Shown: positions 22,546 through 34,982, counted from the stretch's first letter. The stretch is 64,000 bases of DNA from Straminergon stramineum (GCA_963920665.1 OY987269.1:18540501-18604500); one strand, 5' to 3'. The notes: a model not told the origin generated them from the letters alone. A program made the numbers and translations.

Positions 22546-24150
22546 TCAAAATTGGCAAGAAATTAAATACCTCCATGAATAGAACTTCTTCTCCAATCAG
22601 CTTGCTTCTTCTTTTGTCAAGTGACTTTCCTCATGAGAGTTCACCATGTGAAAGAATTTTTGAAAGAAACTCTTGAAGATCTTTGCTATATTGTCTTCTT
22701 CCTTGTACATGAGATTGCTCAAGGTAGTAGCTATCAAAACAAGCTTCATAGTGTGTATAGTTATAGTTGATGGTACTTGAAATTGATCTCAAATATCTAA
22801 GAACTCTAAGAAAAGTTGCATTGTGTGCCACCTCCACGTCACAAACAATCATAGAATGTCCGCCACTGAAGAACAAAGTAGCCTTCCCACCTTACAACCA
22901 ATCTGCCAAATCAAAATCTGTGTAGGGTAATCTAGTCTTGGCATTGAAGTTCACCAAACTCGCTCTCCTATATACTACTGAATGAATATGATCTACAAAC
23001 ACTCGAATAGACATCAGCAATCCAACGGTTGAGAATTTGTCCTACTCTAGGAAAGAATAAACATAGTCAACCTTCTCCTTTTCCAAAGCCACAATCTTCG
23101 TAGTATGAACCTCATCTTGTGCAATGAGGGTAGAGACTTGCACTTGCACACAGGAAATGGATGCTCCCTTTGAGTTGCAAAAAAGCTGTTGTCTCTTCAA
23201 ACTCTCCTACAAAGCTGTCAAGTTGGACTCCTCATCATTCGCTTCGAGGAAGTAAGTTTGTCATAAATAGAGGTTCTCACGTGAGCCTAACATAGTAAGT
23301 TGTGGTCCTAAAGGATGCACAGTAACACTAGAGCATATGCCAACCTCTTGGATTAACTCTCAAATCTTTGCCATGTAGAGTTTTCAGCGTCACATCACGT
23401 TTGGACAAATAGTCGATGGACGAAATGTCAAGATTCAACCCCGTGCTCGTCATGATCCAATTTTTTTGTCCTAAACAGTTTGTTTGTCAAATAGGACGGC
23501 CAACCTACGACATGAACAATTGGTCAGCTGACCTTGATAGCCTACCATCAACAAGGATAGCTTGTCCGTCAACTTAGATGACAAGTTGTCAAAAAAAATT
23601 ATTTTTAGTCATCAACTTTCGGTAGCGATCTCAAAGCATCAAGACCAACATCGATAGACATACCGACATGAAAATCCGGCTTCACGTCGGTATGGACAAC
23701 CCTCCTACCATGGAGGACTTCCTTGTAGAATCAAGTTTCATCTCTTGCACGAAGTGGCTCAAGAAATGTTTCTTCCAATTGTTGTGTGTTGCCCAGAGAG
23801 GCATCTCCTCCTTGCCCTTCCTGGCCTTCATCTAATCAAACAAAGAAATCTTCAAAAATCACAATAGGCAGACATTAGAAGAATTCTAAACTTTGCAAAA
23901 GGTTGCAAGTCCATAAGGTAGCAGTGCAATTATATCAAGAAAAAAATTCTTTTTTTTTAGGAGTTTAATGTGGCACTGTTAGTGCCATGTCAGATTGGTG
24001 ATTAAATTTTTTTTTAATTTTAAATTTATTTTACCAAAAAAAATATTATTATTTTATTTATTCTATATTTGCACTACGAGGAGGCCGAAAATGAAATTGA
24101 AACAACCTTCTATAGAGTTCACAATTTTTCTAATGGAAAGCAGGGTAAGA
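22546..24150. other. Degenerate repetitive sequence, no gene recognised
   Basis: Frames are broken by stops. The minus-strand open frame 22631-22876 has an imperfect YLRS/FFSGGH-like stretch that could be a worn retroelement polyprotein, but I cannot place it in a family. A short palindrome tggcactgttagtgcca lies at about 23,971-23,987 inside the AT-rich tail. Confidence 0.4.
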
Positions 24151-24151
24151 A

Positions 24152-24340
24152 CGGGTTCAATGTAAGATCTACTTCCCAATAAATCCCTAAACACCTCAAT
24201 TGATCAAGTCAAAATTCAAATGGAATTGCGCCAGAACAAAGCTACAATTTGCTTGAAAAGTAGATAGAAATTCAAAACCTAATACCATTAGACTACGTTC
24301 CTCAACATTATGATTGACAATTCTTCCAAGCCATAGAATA
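24152..24340 (-). repeat. Partial copy of the PPR-upstream block
   Basis: Reverse complement of about 15,918-16,090 and direct repeat of about 25,455-25,650. Shared blocks are agatctacttcccaataaa, caattgatcaagtc, caatttgcttgaaaa and atgattgacaattctt (or acgattgacaattctt). It is shorter than the 25.45-25.85 kb copy and ends near gaacgggttcaat. Confidence 0.8.
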
Positions 24341-25454
24341 GTCTAATGGCCTCAACTATGGACCTAGAAATTCCAAAAATAAAACCTCAAACTAATCAAC
24401 TATACTATTCCTGAACCCTAAACACCAAAGTCCAGATGATCGCGCTCAAGCATTGCCACATAGAATCCAAATCGACCTGGTCATCTGCTCATTAATAACG
24501 AGGAGTTCTCAAATAGATAGCAACAATTGGGAATTTTTTTTGTTAGGATTCCAAGCCATTGCATTAGCAAATTGTTGTGTCCATAGAGCGTTCAAGTGGA
24601 TTTGGATGTAAGGCACTCAATGAAGAGTGCAAAGGAAATGTAGAATTAAAACAAACATGAGAGGGTGATTGAGAAATACAATGCCTCCGCGAGGGAAGTC
24701 TATGGCAAGTTAGGTGCAATCAATGGAAAACAGTGGTCGTAGCTATTGCCAAAACCCTAAGGAAGCAATGATAAAATTTGCAAAAATCACAAAAGCCAGA
24801 GAAAGTGGTGTGAGAAGGGTGGATGCATGGTTTGGTGTCTCACTATTGTCTAAGGTTGATTCACTAATTAACAAAGGAAAGCCATCTAAAAAGAGCCTTC
24901 ATAACTTCATATATACATAACTAAAGATAGACTTCATAAGTAGTTGACCGAAAAACATGCCCACTTAAAACTTCAAATATATTATGCACAGAAAAGAAAA
25001 AATATATAAAATGAATTTTAATTCCATAAGAAAATGATTTCATAAGATTGGACCTAATTTTCACTCTATAAAAGTCCATAAACATATGAAATACAATGAT
25101 ATTGGCACCAAAGAATTCATTTTTATATAAAGAATGTTTTCATTTACTCTTACATTAGTCCCTATACACCATTTTTTTATGTCTATGTATTGAAAAAAGT
25201 CCATATATATTAAACCTAACTGTTGTAACAATCCATATATTTATCTTTGAGAGTCAATAATAAATCAATGTTGATAGACATTGGTTGTCCAAAAAAAATA
25301 CACATGTCTTCTTAATCAAGTTCTTATGTTTTTTACCCAAAAATAGCATAATGACCTACAATACTTTGAAAGATATTTACTTTGAAATGCATACTCCTCC
25401 TTAAAATCAACTCTGTGACACGATTATTGAGACACCAAACCATGCATCTACCCA
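24341..25454. other. AT-rich spacer between two copies of the PPR-upstream block
   Basis: No gene seen. The open frame 24714-24920 has no recognisable domain. A ~25-bp inverted pair (about 24,821-24,845 gatgcatggtttggtgtctc and its complement at about 25,428-25,447) shows further local rearrangement. Confidence 0.45.
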
Positions 25455-25850
25455 TAACAGATCCAATGTAAGATCTACTTCCCAATAAACCTTTGACCAC
25501 CTTAATTGATCAAGTCGAAATTCAAATGGAGTTGCGCCAAAATAGAGTTGCAATTTGCTTGAAAACCAAATAGAAGTTCAAAACCTAACGTAATACTAGC
25601 AGACTACGATGTCGAGGTTCCTCACCGCTACGATTGACAATTCTTCTAGATCACAAAGTAGGATTGACAATTCCCCCCATGCCTGTGTATAATCTTCAAT
25701 TAAACAAACATAATTAGGATTTAGCGATGGTTCAAGTGATTCTCAAAGCAGATCGTTCCACTGAACATTCCCAATTCCTTGTAAACCTCGGTACCTTGGT
25801 ACCACCAGAATCAAGTGAAATTTAACCTAAGCCAACGGTTGAAATTTACT
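25455..25850 (-). repeat. Fuller inverted copy of the PPR-upstream block
   Basis: Its reverse complement is collinear with 15,610-16,090. The end near 25,835 reads accagaatcaagtgaaat, which is the complement of atttcacttgattctggt at about 15,641-15,658. The end near 25,460 carries atccaatgtaagatctac. One internal region (about 110 bases of the 15.7-15.9 kb version) is absent. Confidence 0.8.
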
Positions 25851-25929
25851 TGGATTTCTTTATAATAGTGTGCCATGTTATATTGCCACATCCAAAATAA
25901 AAGTAAAAGTAGTTTTTTAAATTGTAAAT

Positions 25930-26800
25930 TTGTAAAATAACTCCAAAATTCAATTTTCTTTAGGCACAAAGGAGTGCAAGGACTTTGTTGTAGTGTGATA
26001 CGTGTTTTTCATGTGAATAGAGAATTTTTTGCACAAAGAAGTGAAAGGGCTTTATTTTGTGGTGTTTGAACATGCAATGTGAAATTTATGTTTTCTCCAA
26101 AATATAAGATATTTTAATTCAATTTTTTTATTCATAAAAACTTTGAAATTCAATAACTTTTACCTTGTAGCTCCAAATGCTACAAAACAAAGTCTGTGGA
26201 CCTCTTCTAGCAAAGAGCTTTCTAATAGTACCACAAGCACCACTGAAGGACTCATAGGTTCTTAAATCTCAACATATCAATCAAACAAACAAACATTATA
26301 ATTGAAGGTATAGATTATAGAACGATATTATGTTTTGTTTGTTTAATATAGTGAGATCTCGAACACTATAACCCCCCCAATTGCATTAATACTATGATTA
26401 GAAAGCTCTTTGGGAGGAAGGGTGCATGGACTAGGTTTTGTGGCATTTGAGTCTACTAATGTGCCCTGTGCCTTGCCACAGTCAAAATAAAAGTAATTTT
26501 CTATTTTTTGACTCATAAAAACTTTGAAATTCAATTACTTCCCCACTATAGGTTCAAACACCATAAATCAAAGCCCATGCAACTTTCCTTGCAAAGATTT
26601 TTCTAATGGTACCAAGAACGTGATTGGGGGACACATAGTCCAAGAGATACATAATTTTGCATAATTTATGATCCAAAAAATAACTCAAAATTCCATAACT
26701 TTCACACAAAATGGTCCAAATGCCACAAAACAAAGCCTGTGCACCCCTCCTCGTAGAGAGCTTTCTGAAAATACTAAGCATGTGGCCAAATAACCTAACT
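25930..26800. repeat. Cluster of six short direct and inverted repeats
   Basis: A ~60-bp motif with the core gtgcaNgggctttgttttgtggcatttga occurs forward at about 25,970, 26,035 and 26,405 and inverted at about 26,170, 26,550 and 26,710. Several copies keep an adjacent gcaaagagctttctaatagtacc-like extension. Open frames on the minus strand here (26343-26534, 26554-26781) simply read through these repeats. Confidence 0.7.
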
Positions 26801-26850
26801 TACAATATGGATAGGGAAAGTTATTGAATCATTTTTGAATTAAAATTTAA

Positions 26851-27144
26851 ATGAAATTATCTTTTATTTTGGGAATAAGGGGGTTTCATTACCTTTTACT
26901 TGGGGCCAACAAAACAAGGCTATACTTTGAAAATAATGTGCCCCCTATTTTGGATATGCCACATGTCCACATGCAGTACATCATGATTGCGGATCATGAA
27001 ACAAATCGTTACAAGGTGTTCATTGTGAGGAACAAAGGAGGCACAACTCCTAAAGGTATAAAAGTACATAATTCTGCAACAAAACAATGGTTTCTAACCA
27101 AATTAGGCAACAAATGTCATGTTTGGGAATCAATCAACCTATGA
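26851..27144 (+). pseudogene. 97-codon open frame, unrecognised, possible gene fragment
   Basis: It begins with ATG and is protein-like in composition, including the stretches HETNRYKVFIVRNKGG and KCHVWESINL that vaguely recall F-box/kelch-type plant proteins. No intron, promoter or continuation could be recognised, and the surroundings are AT-rich repeats. It may be a decayed gene fragment or chance. No function is claimed. Confidence 0.2.
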
Positions 27145-29991
27145 TTTTGTAAAAAGACTCCAATATCGCAGTGAACAAAGTTTGTGGATTAACAAAAATG
27201 TAGAGTATTAAAGAATCTCTCATTGAAGTGTTAACATTGTGAGCTTTGCCCAGAGCTTTGTCTTGATGATTTTGCCCACATCAATGCATGCACATAGAGA
27301 GCTAGTTTTTTGAAATTGAAATTTGGTTACTTGATTGAAATTGCATAAGGATACAAGGATAATTATGCTTATCAATGTATACCAATTATAATCTACATTG
27401 TACAAAGTTCTTTGAATGGATCAAATAGGTTCTACTTATAAGAATTACAAGGCATTGTATTGCAAAGATGGCTTAGTGAAGGAAATGTGTGGAGGACTCT
27501 TTATCAGAAGTTTGAAAAAGTTGCCAAGATTTTTTACATTGCCACTATACACCATAGGGAAGGAGCAAGTTCAATAGACTAAAATAATTTCAAGTAGATC
27601 AATCAAAAGAAATTGAAAATTACTAGACACAATGGTTGAAATGTGGAAAGATTAGTGTTAAACAACATTTAAGGTACTCAACATATCAAAAATTACATCC
27701 TAAAATGTCCTTTTAAATAAAAAAGAGTAAATGAAAGTTGTCAAAGACATACAAAATAGTAGGAAATAAGGCCATATAATTTGTATGTACCAAGTCATGA
27801 CTACCAATAAACCAATTCATAGCTCCTCTCCATCTTTTGAAACTTGAATCTTCCTCATGCACTCCAAAAAGCCACATTTGAATAATGGTTTATTGCTATT
27901 GGAAGTGGGATTCAGGTAATTTTAATTACATTAATGGATAATTAATTTTTGATTATTATAAAGAAATACAAAAAATAATATCTAATGCCAGATGTCATAC
28001 ACTCTTGGCTTGTAGGTTTAGTTAAATTTTAAAAATAAAATGTTTTTTTAATTCAATAGTTTTTAGCCAAACACCCTTTAGACTTTAATTAATTATTTAG
28101 TTGATGTATATCACTTGCTTGTTCCCTATAGTATGTGTACTTCTTAGATAATAGGGAGAGTCACACTAAGTTTTGATGAACTTTTTGAATTTTAGACTTT
28201 ATCTGCCTATTCCTACACAATCACTTCATTTTTTTCCATTTGCACAAAATATGGAAGGTTAAGTGGTAAATGATACTGTAATTTCTTCACAAACAACTAA
28301 TGAATTGGGTTTTAACCTTCTCATTGAAAGTGCTAAATTGAGGACATTAAGAAGCCATGTCTTCTACTTAGAGTGGTTTGTTCCTCTTATCAAAATAGGT
28401 AGTCACAATTGAATTTTATTCCCTAACCTCCTCTCTTCGAACTTGTTGAAAATGCAATATGTTAATATGACAAAATAACATGCCATGAAGTTCAACAAAC
28501 TCATTGAAGAATTATTAAACAACCAATCTTGAAGATGCTTAAAGTTTCAACTAAATTGTTGAAGAATCTCCAATGTACTACGACTCCCCCTAACATGACT
28601 TTTACCTCTATAACTATTCCTTATATTAAAAAGCGCTACACTTGTGCAATCTTCCCTTCAATCTCTCATTTTGCCATCTTAATATGGGGGGAAAGTGCAA
28701 CCACTTTCAAGCTTGCAAACCAACCAATTAGTTGAAAAATCCTTGTAGGGATGCCTCTTTGTGAATAATATTTAGAAAATCGGCCTTCGAAATTGGTCCA
28801 AATTTTCTTTGCAAAAAGTTGAATCTCAATAAATGTTTGTTATGGTTGATTGAAGACAACTACCAAATGTCCATGTCTAACAACTCTACTCTTCCATTCA
28901 CTACCATTTAAAGGAGATCACCTATTTTTGACTAGTCTTCTATTCTTGCAGGCTAGGTTATTGTATTTCTAATCAATGGTGGTCTAGGTGACAGTTCATG
29001 TAGAACAAGAGCAATAGAAGCAACAAAAATGTCCAAGAGATGTACATTGAAAGTATACATAGATCACATGTATTTTGAAAGCCCCAATGATCATTGACAT
29101 TTGTTTTCTAACCAACCTATGGTTGGAAATAGGTTTACCTACATATCAAGAATTAGACAAACCAAATCTTCACGAAAAGAATTTATGGTAAATTATTTTT
29201 TGAGGAAAAAAATGTAAAAAAATTATGAAATCCTTTTTAAATCTATTTTTCTATGTGGGAAATTTTTTTCCTCAACCATCCCCATGCTGCAGATAGTAGT
29301 AAAAAATGGGTGACAATCTTGATATCGTCATTTTTCTTCCCAAATTCTCTTTACAAATGTGGAATTTCAACATGTGTCTATTTTAAGTGAAGACACCTAA
29401 CCACCTAGGTCTTACCACTGCAAGCCACTGTCAGTCACTAAGGTAGGAGGCTCGAACTCCACTCGGGCATTTAGAATTGTCCCTACTTTAGCTCTGAAAC
29501 TGACATGAGATGGTCCTTAAATCAACTTCTATAGTCATTTGAATGGATCAAGAAAAAAAAGTATAATTTATTGCAAGAACCAATCATTGTCCTTGCTTTC
29601 CCCATTTCTCTTTATAACTTCATGTGAACAATTTATGGAAGACCTAAAATCATAAATAGGGACCTATGACACAACTTGTTTGAAAATTCATAACTACTTC
29701 AATAATGCTTCAAAAAATATGAAACCACTTGTGTTACATTCTACATCTATTTATCTTTGTCTGAAAAATAAGCTAAAAATATTTCCACGAAAAGAAAATA
29801 CATGAAAAAGGCGGACCAGCCCATAGATGAGCGGGTTAGGAGCCTACTACCTTACGCCAGTACTCTGAGATAGAAAGAAAGCGAGTGTGAATGAGCCTCC
29901 TTTCCTGTTGCAAGCGCAACACCTTGTAACACTACTATAAGTTAGTGAACCAAGAAGGAAACAGAAACACGGCAGTGTCACAGTATCAGGA
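27145..29991. other. AT-rich intergenic DNA upstream of the tocopherol-cyclase-domain gene
   Basis: No coding sequence is supported to about 29,800; open frames are short and stop-laden. The GC content and complexity rise after about 29,810, which likely marks the promoter/5' UTR of the gene starting at 29,992. Confidence 0.5.
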
Positions 29992-32985
29992 ATGGTGAAT
30001 GATCCCCAGCCTATTAACGCTCACTGTGTCCGAGCTCCTCCTGCACATCCTCTTGTCCACAGGGTTTACAAATCTCCTCACCGTGCACACCTTGCTCGCC
30101 ACCCCAACATGAACCCCAACCCAGAGACCGTGGAGGCAGAGACGAAAACAAGGGGAAACAACGTAACCCCTGGCGATGATGATGATGATGATCAGAAACT
30201 GGGAATTCATGGTTTAACGCATCCGATGGACCCCCACAAGCCGAGTTTCAGCGAGCTTTTGCCCGAGGCTTGGAGACCGTATCCTTCCTTCGAGGGGTGG
30301 TTCATAAGAATCCTGGACCCTGTGAGAGAATTCAGTGCGGCGGTGATTCTGGCCACCAATTACGCCAGTGGGGAGAGCCAGGTGACGATCTTGTTTGCTC
30401 TGGGGAAGAACTCGAGCAGCGGCGATGTGAAGGGGGGTGGACACACTTATGCAGTGGCGGTGAAAACAAAGGTATTAATCGTATTCTCTTTAGTGTTCTT
30501 GGTGGAATGTGCTCGCATTTCTGCTGTTTCTATGAAGAAGGTCCGTCATCAGGATTACTGGGTGTGGAGCATTCTAAAATCTGCAACGGAACCAGCCTAC
30601 TTGTTCAAACTGTAACCGAGTGATGAGGTTTACAAAGGAAGGAGAGACTTGTGTTTCTTGTCGTCGACGTGATTGGGGTATGATGCTGCAGGACGCCGGG
30701 TTTAAGAGAAATGGAAACTTGGGAGAAAAGCGGGGTGTAGAGCTTGAAGGGTTTGAATGGGAAGCTAATGGGATAGGGCGCATTGTTTTCACTCCGCATG
30801 TAACTGAGATTGATTTTACTGTTGAGGGATACAACTTCAAAGCTCACTTGACGAAAGAGGTGAGTGCGTTCATTCTCTTCGATGTTACTTCTTTGTGTCA
30901 CATTTGTGCAATTTTGGCATTATCCGATCAGATTTGGGTTCTCTATGTCCATCTTATTGTTATTGCAGTATGAAATGCTCATTCCATACTGAGGGCCATG
31001 GCATTCAAGGGAACCTTGGTTAGTTGCATGTTGATGTTAAATTTTCTCAGTCACGGATGTCCATTTGCATTGCGGGAATCGTCAATTTCGTTAAACTGGC
31101 GAGATATTTTTGGCGGAAAATTGCGACAGTCATCTACTCTAAGCTCGAAAAACTAAGACCGGTATAGCTTTACATTTCTAGCTGCACCCCTGAAAAGTGC
31201 CAAAGCCGAGGAATTCCGCCAATCTAACGAAATTGACATTGGGATCTGACCTAGGATGTAGATTCTAATATGTTATTATTTTCTCTTGGCACAGCTGCTG
31301 TGGGATGCTCATAATTCTGAAAATGGTCCTGAAGGTTGGGCAAGATATGTGGCTATCGTTCCCACTCACTGGTATGTGTATAGCTTAGGGTCAGCTGTCG
31401 AGTATTCTTTTACAAATCTGGAGGAAAAAATTCATAGCGAAGGGTCTGCATTCGGACATGTGGAAAAGAATTGGGGCCACACCTTCCCTGCCGGTCACGT
31501 TTGGTTGCAAGCATTTTCCTCCAACAACACGGTGCAGGTATTGTTTCTATTATACTTGATAGAGAATTCCGTGCTTGTTTCGCAGTGAAATTCTGTGTAT
31601 TTTTTGGGTTCACATTAGAGAACTACATCATAACATTCTTGAGAACACCTTGGGTCCGCCTGATACTTCCAGAAAGAATCAGGGTATCCAAGATGCTTTT
31701 ATTATCTGATACTCTCTTTCTTTGACCCAAATCCTGTGACATCTTGAGTTCAATCAAAGCGTTGGTACTAAGCTAGTGTAGCCACAGTTCAGCTTTAGTG
31801 AGAAGGGTGAATGGTCAACACTGCTCTTGAATGCTGTAATTGTTTCATTTTGTTTTTGCTGGTGTTCATTCTGGGATTGGACTTGCAGGTCTGCTGTGCC
31901 GGAGCTCATTTCGAACTTAATCCAAATGAGAATTGGAGTTCACCCTATATTTTTGTACTGGGCTATCGGTCTCCCAAATTGCAGCTGGATTTTCGCAGCA
32001 ATGATCTTGGGATTGTGTTTAAGGACATGAATTTCGCTCCTCTTGAAAGTTGTTTCTCCATCACAGCTATTGGACCCTCTCATACTGTTAAGGTTTGTGC
32101 ACTGCTGGTTCTTCACTTTGAATTGCTTGTGAGCTTGATAACTTTCTTGGTTATGTGGGGTGATATGTTACACCATCCTTTGTGTTTGAACAGATGTTGT
32201 GCTTTCTTCTTGTCTTTGTTATTCGCACGGTGTTATAAGCTTTATATTCACTGTTGGATTGAAGTAAACCCTGAAATCTTTCTTATCACCTTCTCGAGTA
32301 GCCCGTTCTGTGTTCTCTTTACCACGCTTACGGGAACGATCATTCTTTGTACTTACACTTTTATGTCACAAGAAGTTGCATACAAATGGGATGTGAGAAG
32401 TGTGGAAAGGGGTTGTATACCACCTAGTTGACTACTGCATCTCTAATTACTTCTTTAATATCACTTGTACAAGCAATGCTATCGATTTTCATGATATTAC
32501 AAAACTCCAATGATATTCATGTGCATTTTGGGCATCTAGGTTGTGGCATTAAACATGCATCATTCTGTGTACTTATATTCAATATTGTTGGTTCCAATTT
32601 GGGCAGTTGTTTCTATTTTTTCTTGTGATTTTTTCCGGCACATTCTGCTGGCCGCTACAACCAAGAAGTAACTGAACTGACCCTTCATTTCATTTTTGTC
32701 TTGTTGAAATGCCAGGTAAAGGCTTATGCTCCTTATGATACGTTTTCACCGCCTGTGTTGGCGCCAATGACCAAAGTTGACTGGAAACCAGCATGTCGGG
32801 AATCATATGTGGCAACAGTAGAGATTGAAGTGTACGAACACGTGGCATGGGGAATTCCGGGAACCAAAATTCTTATTGAAACTCAAAAGTTAGAATTTGC
32901 AGCTCTTGAGTTTGGAGAAGATCTACTCTCTCAAGCTTCCAAAAGTGTGGAAACTGAACTGATCAGTGTAGGAACTATGAACTAA
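29992..32985 (+). CDS. Tocopherol-cyclase-domain protein (VTE1-related)
   Basis: Five exons: 29992-30471, 30692-30859, 31295-31537, 31889-32092 and 32716-32985. All four introns are phase 0, and the product is 454 residues from the first ATG (an alternative in-frame ATG is at 30109). The body shows tocopherol cyclase family (Pfam Tocopherol_cycl) landmarks. These are an FEGWFIRI motif at about residue 103, HVEKNWGHTFPAGHVWLQ at about 271-288, and a C-terminal APMTKVDW...ACRESY...ILIETQKLEFAALE stretch. Known family role: VTE1 closes the chromanol ring of tocopherols on plastoglobules. This protein lacks the TPHSGYHFDG-like stretch I associate with true plant VTE1 and starts with a His/Pro-rich leader and a six-Asp tract, so it may be a paralogue with another lipid-quinone substrate. 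The exon 2 acceptor at 30691 is the best choice; an upstream acceptor (30595) would add 32 residues. Confidence 0.82.
30175..30193 (+). repeat. GAT trinucleotide microsatellite inside exon 1
   Basis: About six consecutive GAT units encode the Asp run after residue 60 of the tocopherol-cyclase-domain protein. Length variation here would lengthen or shorten an acidic linker without shifting the frame. Confidence 0.85.
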
Positions 32986-34028
32986 TTCGTTCATTAGCTG
33001 TTCTTGTATATTGAATTCAGATTTTGTGCACTACTTTCTTTTAAGTGGATTGGCCATATTTTAGAGTTACCAGTAAGGATGGGTAGACCATTTCCAATTG
33101 CTTCAATTCTGGGAGCCATGTTCAAAAATTCAACTTTTTTCACACCAACTTACTAGCCTATCAGTATGTATGGAATGCAAGAGTTCAAGACAACATCCCT
33201 GTTTGTTATTTAGGCTTTTTGAACACCTTTGATTTCCACTCTCTGCAATGGGGAAATGAATTATTTCCCCTCCTAGGATTGTCATTAATTATTAAGTTCT
33301 AATTTTCAGTTGCAGCAAACCTGAAAGACCTGGGATTATTATTATTATTATTTTAAGTTATCTCTAGAGTTTTGTGAAATTATCAAAACTCCGTTGTCAA
33401 GAGACTAACTTTAGCCACTTTTCTTTTTGTACCAGTATTGATGACAAGTCTAAGTCAAAATATCAGATAATACATCTTAAGCAATCTTGAAAACATTCCA
33501 TATCATGAATGTATATATATTTTACACTAAAAACTTGGTATTGAAACTTTATTAATGTAATATAAATCTACTAAAAATATATGCACAATGTAATGATAGT
33601 ATGCACAATTTCATCTGTCACACAAATGGTCATCTTTTCATCCGTGTATTTCATTCATGTTCTGGATTCTAAAGAAGGAGTTTGTTGCTACGAAGCTTGA
33701 TGTTGCAAATTTTTCAACTGGGTGTACTTGTATAATGTAAATACAATACAAAGGCTTAAGTCAATACAAAAATCTTCATTATTGGCCCTACACTGAAGGG
33801 AGGAAGTTTGAGTAGGACCTTACTCTAACAGCGAGCCAAGGCTACAAGGACAAAGATTTTTGTAACATAGTTCCTTGTTGCGTTGGGGTCGAAGAGGAGA
33901 AGTATTGCATGGACCAAAACTACCCTGAGGAAGTTTGAGTAGCTACCAGCCTTACTCGGAAAGGAAGCCAAAGCTAATGGGACAGAGCCTCAAGAGCCTC
34001 TTGTTGCCGCTTTGTTTTTTGTAATGTA

Positions 34029-34277
34029 ATGTCTCATCGTAAGCACATGATCAACACTCAATCTCGATCTTCTGCAAGCCCTAAAGATATTTCTCTCCAC
34101 ATTGTTCGACACACCATGGATTTGCTTGCACACTCTCGATCTCCGAGTCGAGAATCCGGCGACATTTGGGGATCACTTTTGACTACTGGATTTTGTGCAG
34201 ATTGTGAAGATGAGAGGAAGGGCGGGCTAGATACAGCGTTGGAGGAGGAGGTTACCGACGGTAGTACTTCTGGTTGA
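34029..34277 (+). CDS. Hypothetical 82-residue open frame upstream of the protease gene
   Basis: It starts with ATG, has balanced amino-acid use and ends in an acidic Ser/Thr-rich tail. A short DIWGSLLTTGF stretch and a CADCEDE motif stand out. I do not recognise a family. It could be a small independent gene, a 5' exon or upstream reading frame of the M16 protease transcript, or non-coding sequence. Nothing in the context decides between these. Confidence 0.25.
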   Translation: MSHRKHMINTQSRSSASPKDISLHIVRHTMDLLAHSRSPSRESGDIWGSLLTTGFCADCEDERKGGLDTALEEEVTDGSTSG

Positions 34278-34519
34278 GTCACAGCCACGCTAGCGTTAAC
34301 TTATTATTACAATCGTCTCTCTTGAACTGTTGAGCAGAGCTTGCCCTTTTTTGTTTTCTACCACCAATCGCGCTTCATTGAAGATTAATTATAAGAGAGT
34401 CAGTGTACTTTTCCACAGCTGGATTGGCAGAGGCTGCCGAATATAGGTTTTGACTCTTTTGACCAGTGAGTGGCTGGTGGTAAATGAACATGTAGAATGG
34501 CTTCAAGAGCAATTTCAAG

Positions 34520-34982
34520 TTGTGCATTCAATCGGATTTAAGTTACTCTTGGATTGAAGGAAGCTGCTAAGTTCTTAGAACATTTTCAATTTTAGAAGCG
34601 CTGTTTCTCTTTCGCGCTTGGCGATTAGTTTAGAGCTCTCAGATTTTGCTACAAATTTGATTTCTAAGGTCATTTACTACTGTGTCGGTGTATCGCTCGG
34701 ATTGAAGAACGCTGCTGAGTTTTGCTTTTTGAGAAATTCAATTGAAAAAGCGCTGGTCCTAGTGGTTTGCGTTAACTTAGAGCTCTTAGATTTTGTTACA
34801 AGTTTGATTTTCTAAGGTCATCTGCTGTGGTGTCGTTTTTTCTCTCGCATGGAAAAGAGCTGCTGAGTTGTTGGCGCTTCGATTTCAAAAGCATTTCTGC
34901 CTAGTGTACGTTAGCGCTCAATTTACAGTTTCGCAGAGTTTGTTACAAATTTGATAGCTACGGTCGTCTCGCGGTGGTTAAC
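34520..34982 (+). repeat. ~147-bp tandem repeats ending at the protease start codon
   Basis: Three imperfect units can be phased on the block aaggtcat (34,666), aaggtcat (34,814) and acggtcgt (34,960), spaced 148 and 146 bases. Each carries gctgctgagtt, a gcgctt/agcgct block, agagctctcagattttg or tagagctcttagattttg, and acaaatttgattt. A weaker first unit begins near 34,530. The fourth unit is cut by the ATG at 34,983, so the whole 5' UTR/proximal promoter is made of these repeats. Confidence 0.85.

Larger units (their letters stand above)
32986..34982. other. Intergenic region before the M16 protease gene
   Basis: The left half is AT-rich 3' flank with an ATT microsatellite at about 33,336-33,352. 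At 33,795-33,990 there is an imperfect direct duplication (block ggaagtttgagta at about 33,801 and 33,929). The last ~460 bases are tandem repeats leading up to the protease start codon (listed separately). Confidence 0.55.

Noticed and set aside
22631..22876. Retroelement polyprotein fragment (minus strand)
   Set aside because: Only a vague FSGGH/YLRS resemblance; no reverse transcriptase, integrase or LTR could be placed.
29440..29475. tRNA-like B-box (reverse strand) suggesting a SINE or tRNA gene
   Set aside because: No matching A-box at proper distance in the right orientation and no cloverleaf could be drawn.
31811..32431. 206-codon hydrophobic open frame
   Set aside because: It contains exon 4 of the tocopherol-cyclase-domain gene and then reads through the following intron; the hydrophobic stretch is intronic.
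30692..32985. Initial thought of a glycosyl hydrolase (glucosidase I type)
   Set aside because: The KNWG...FP...W core and C-terminal family block fit Tocopherol_cycl; no GH63 catalytic motifs found.
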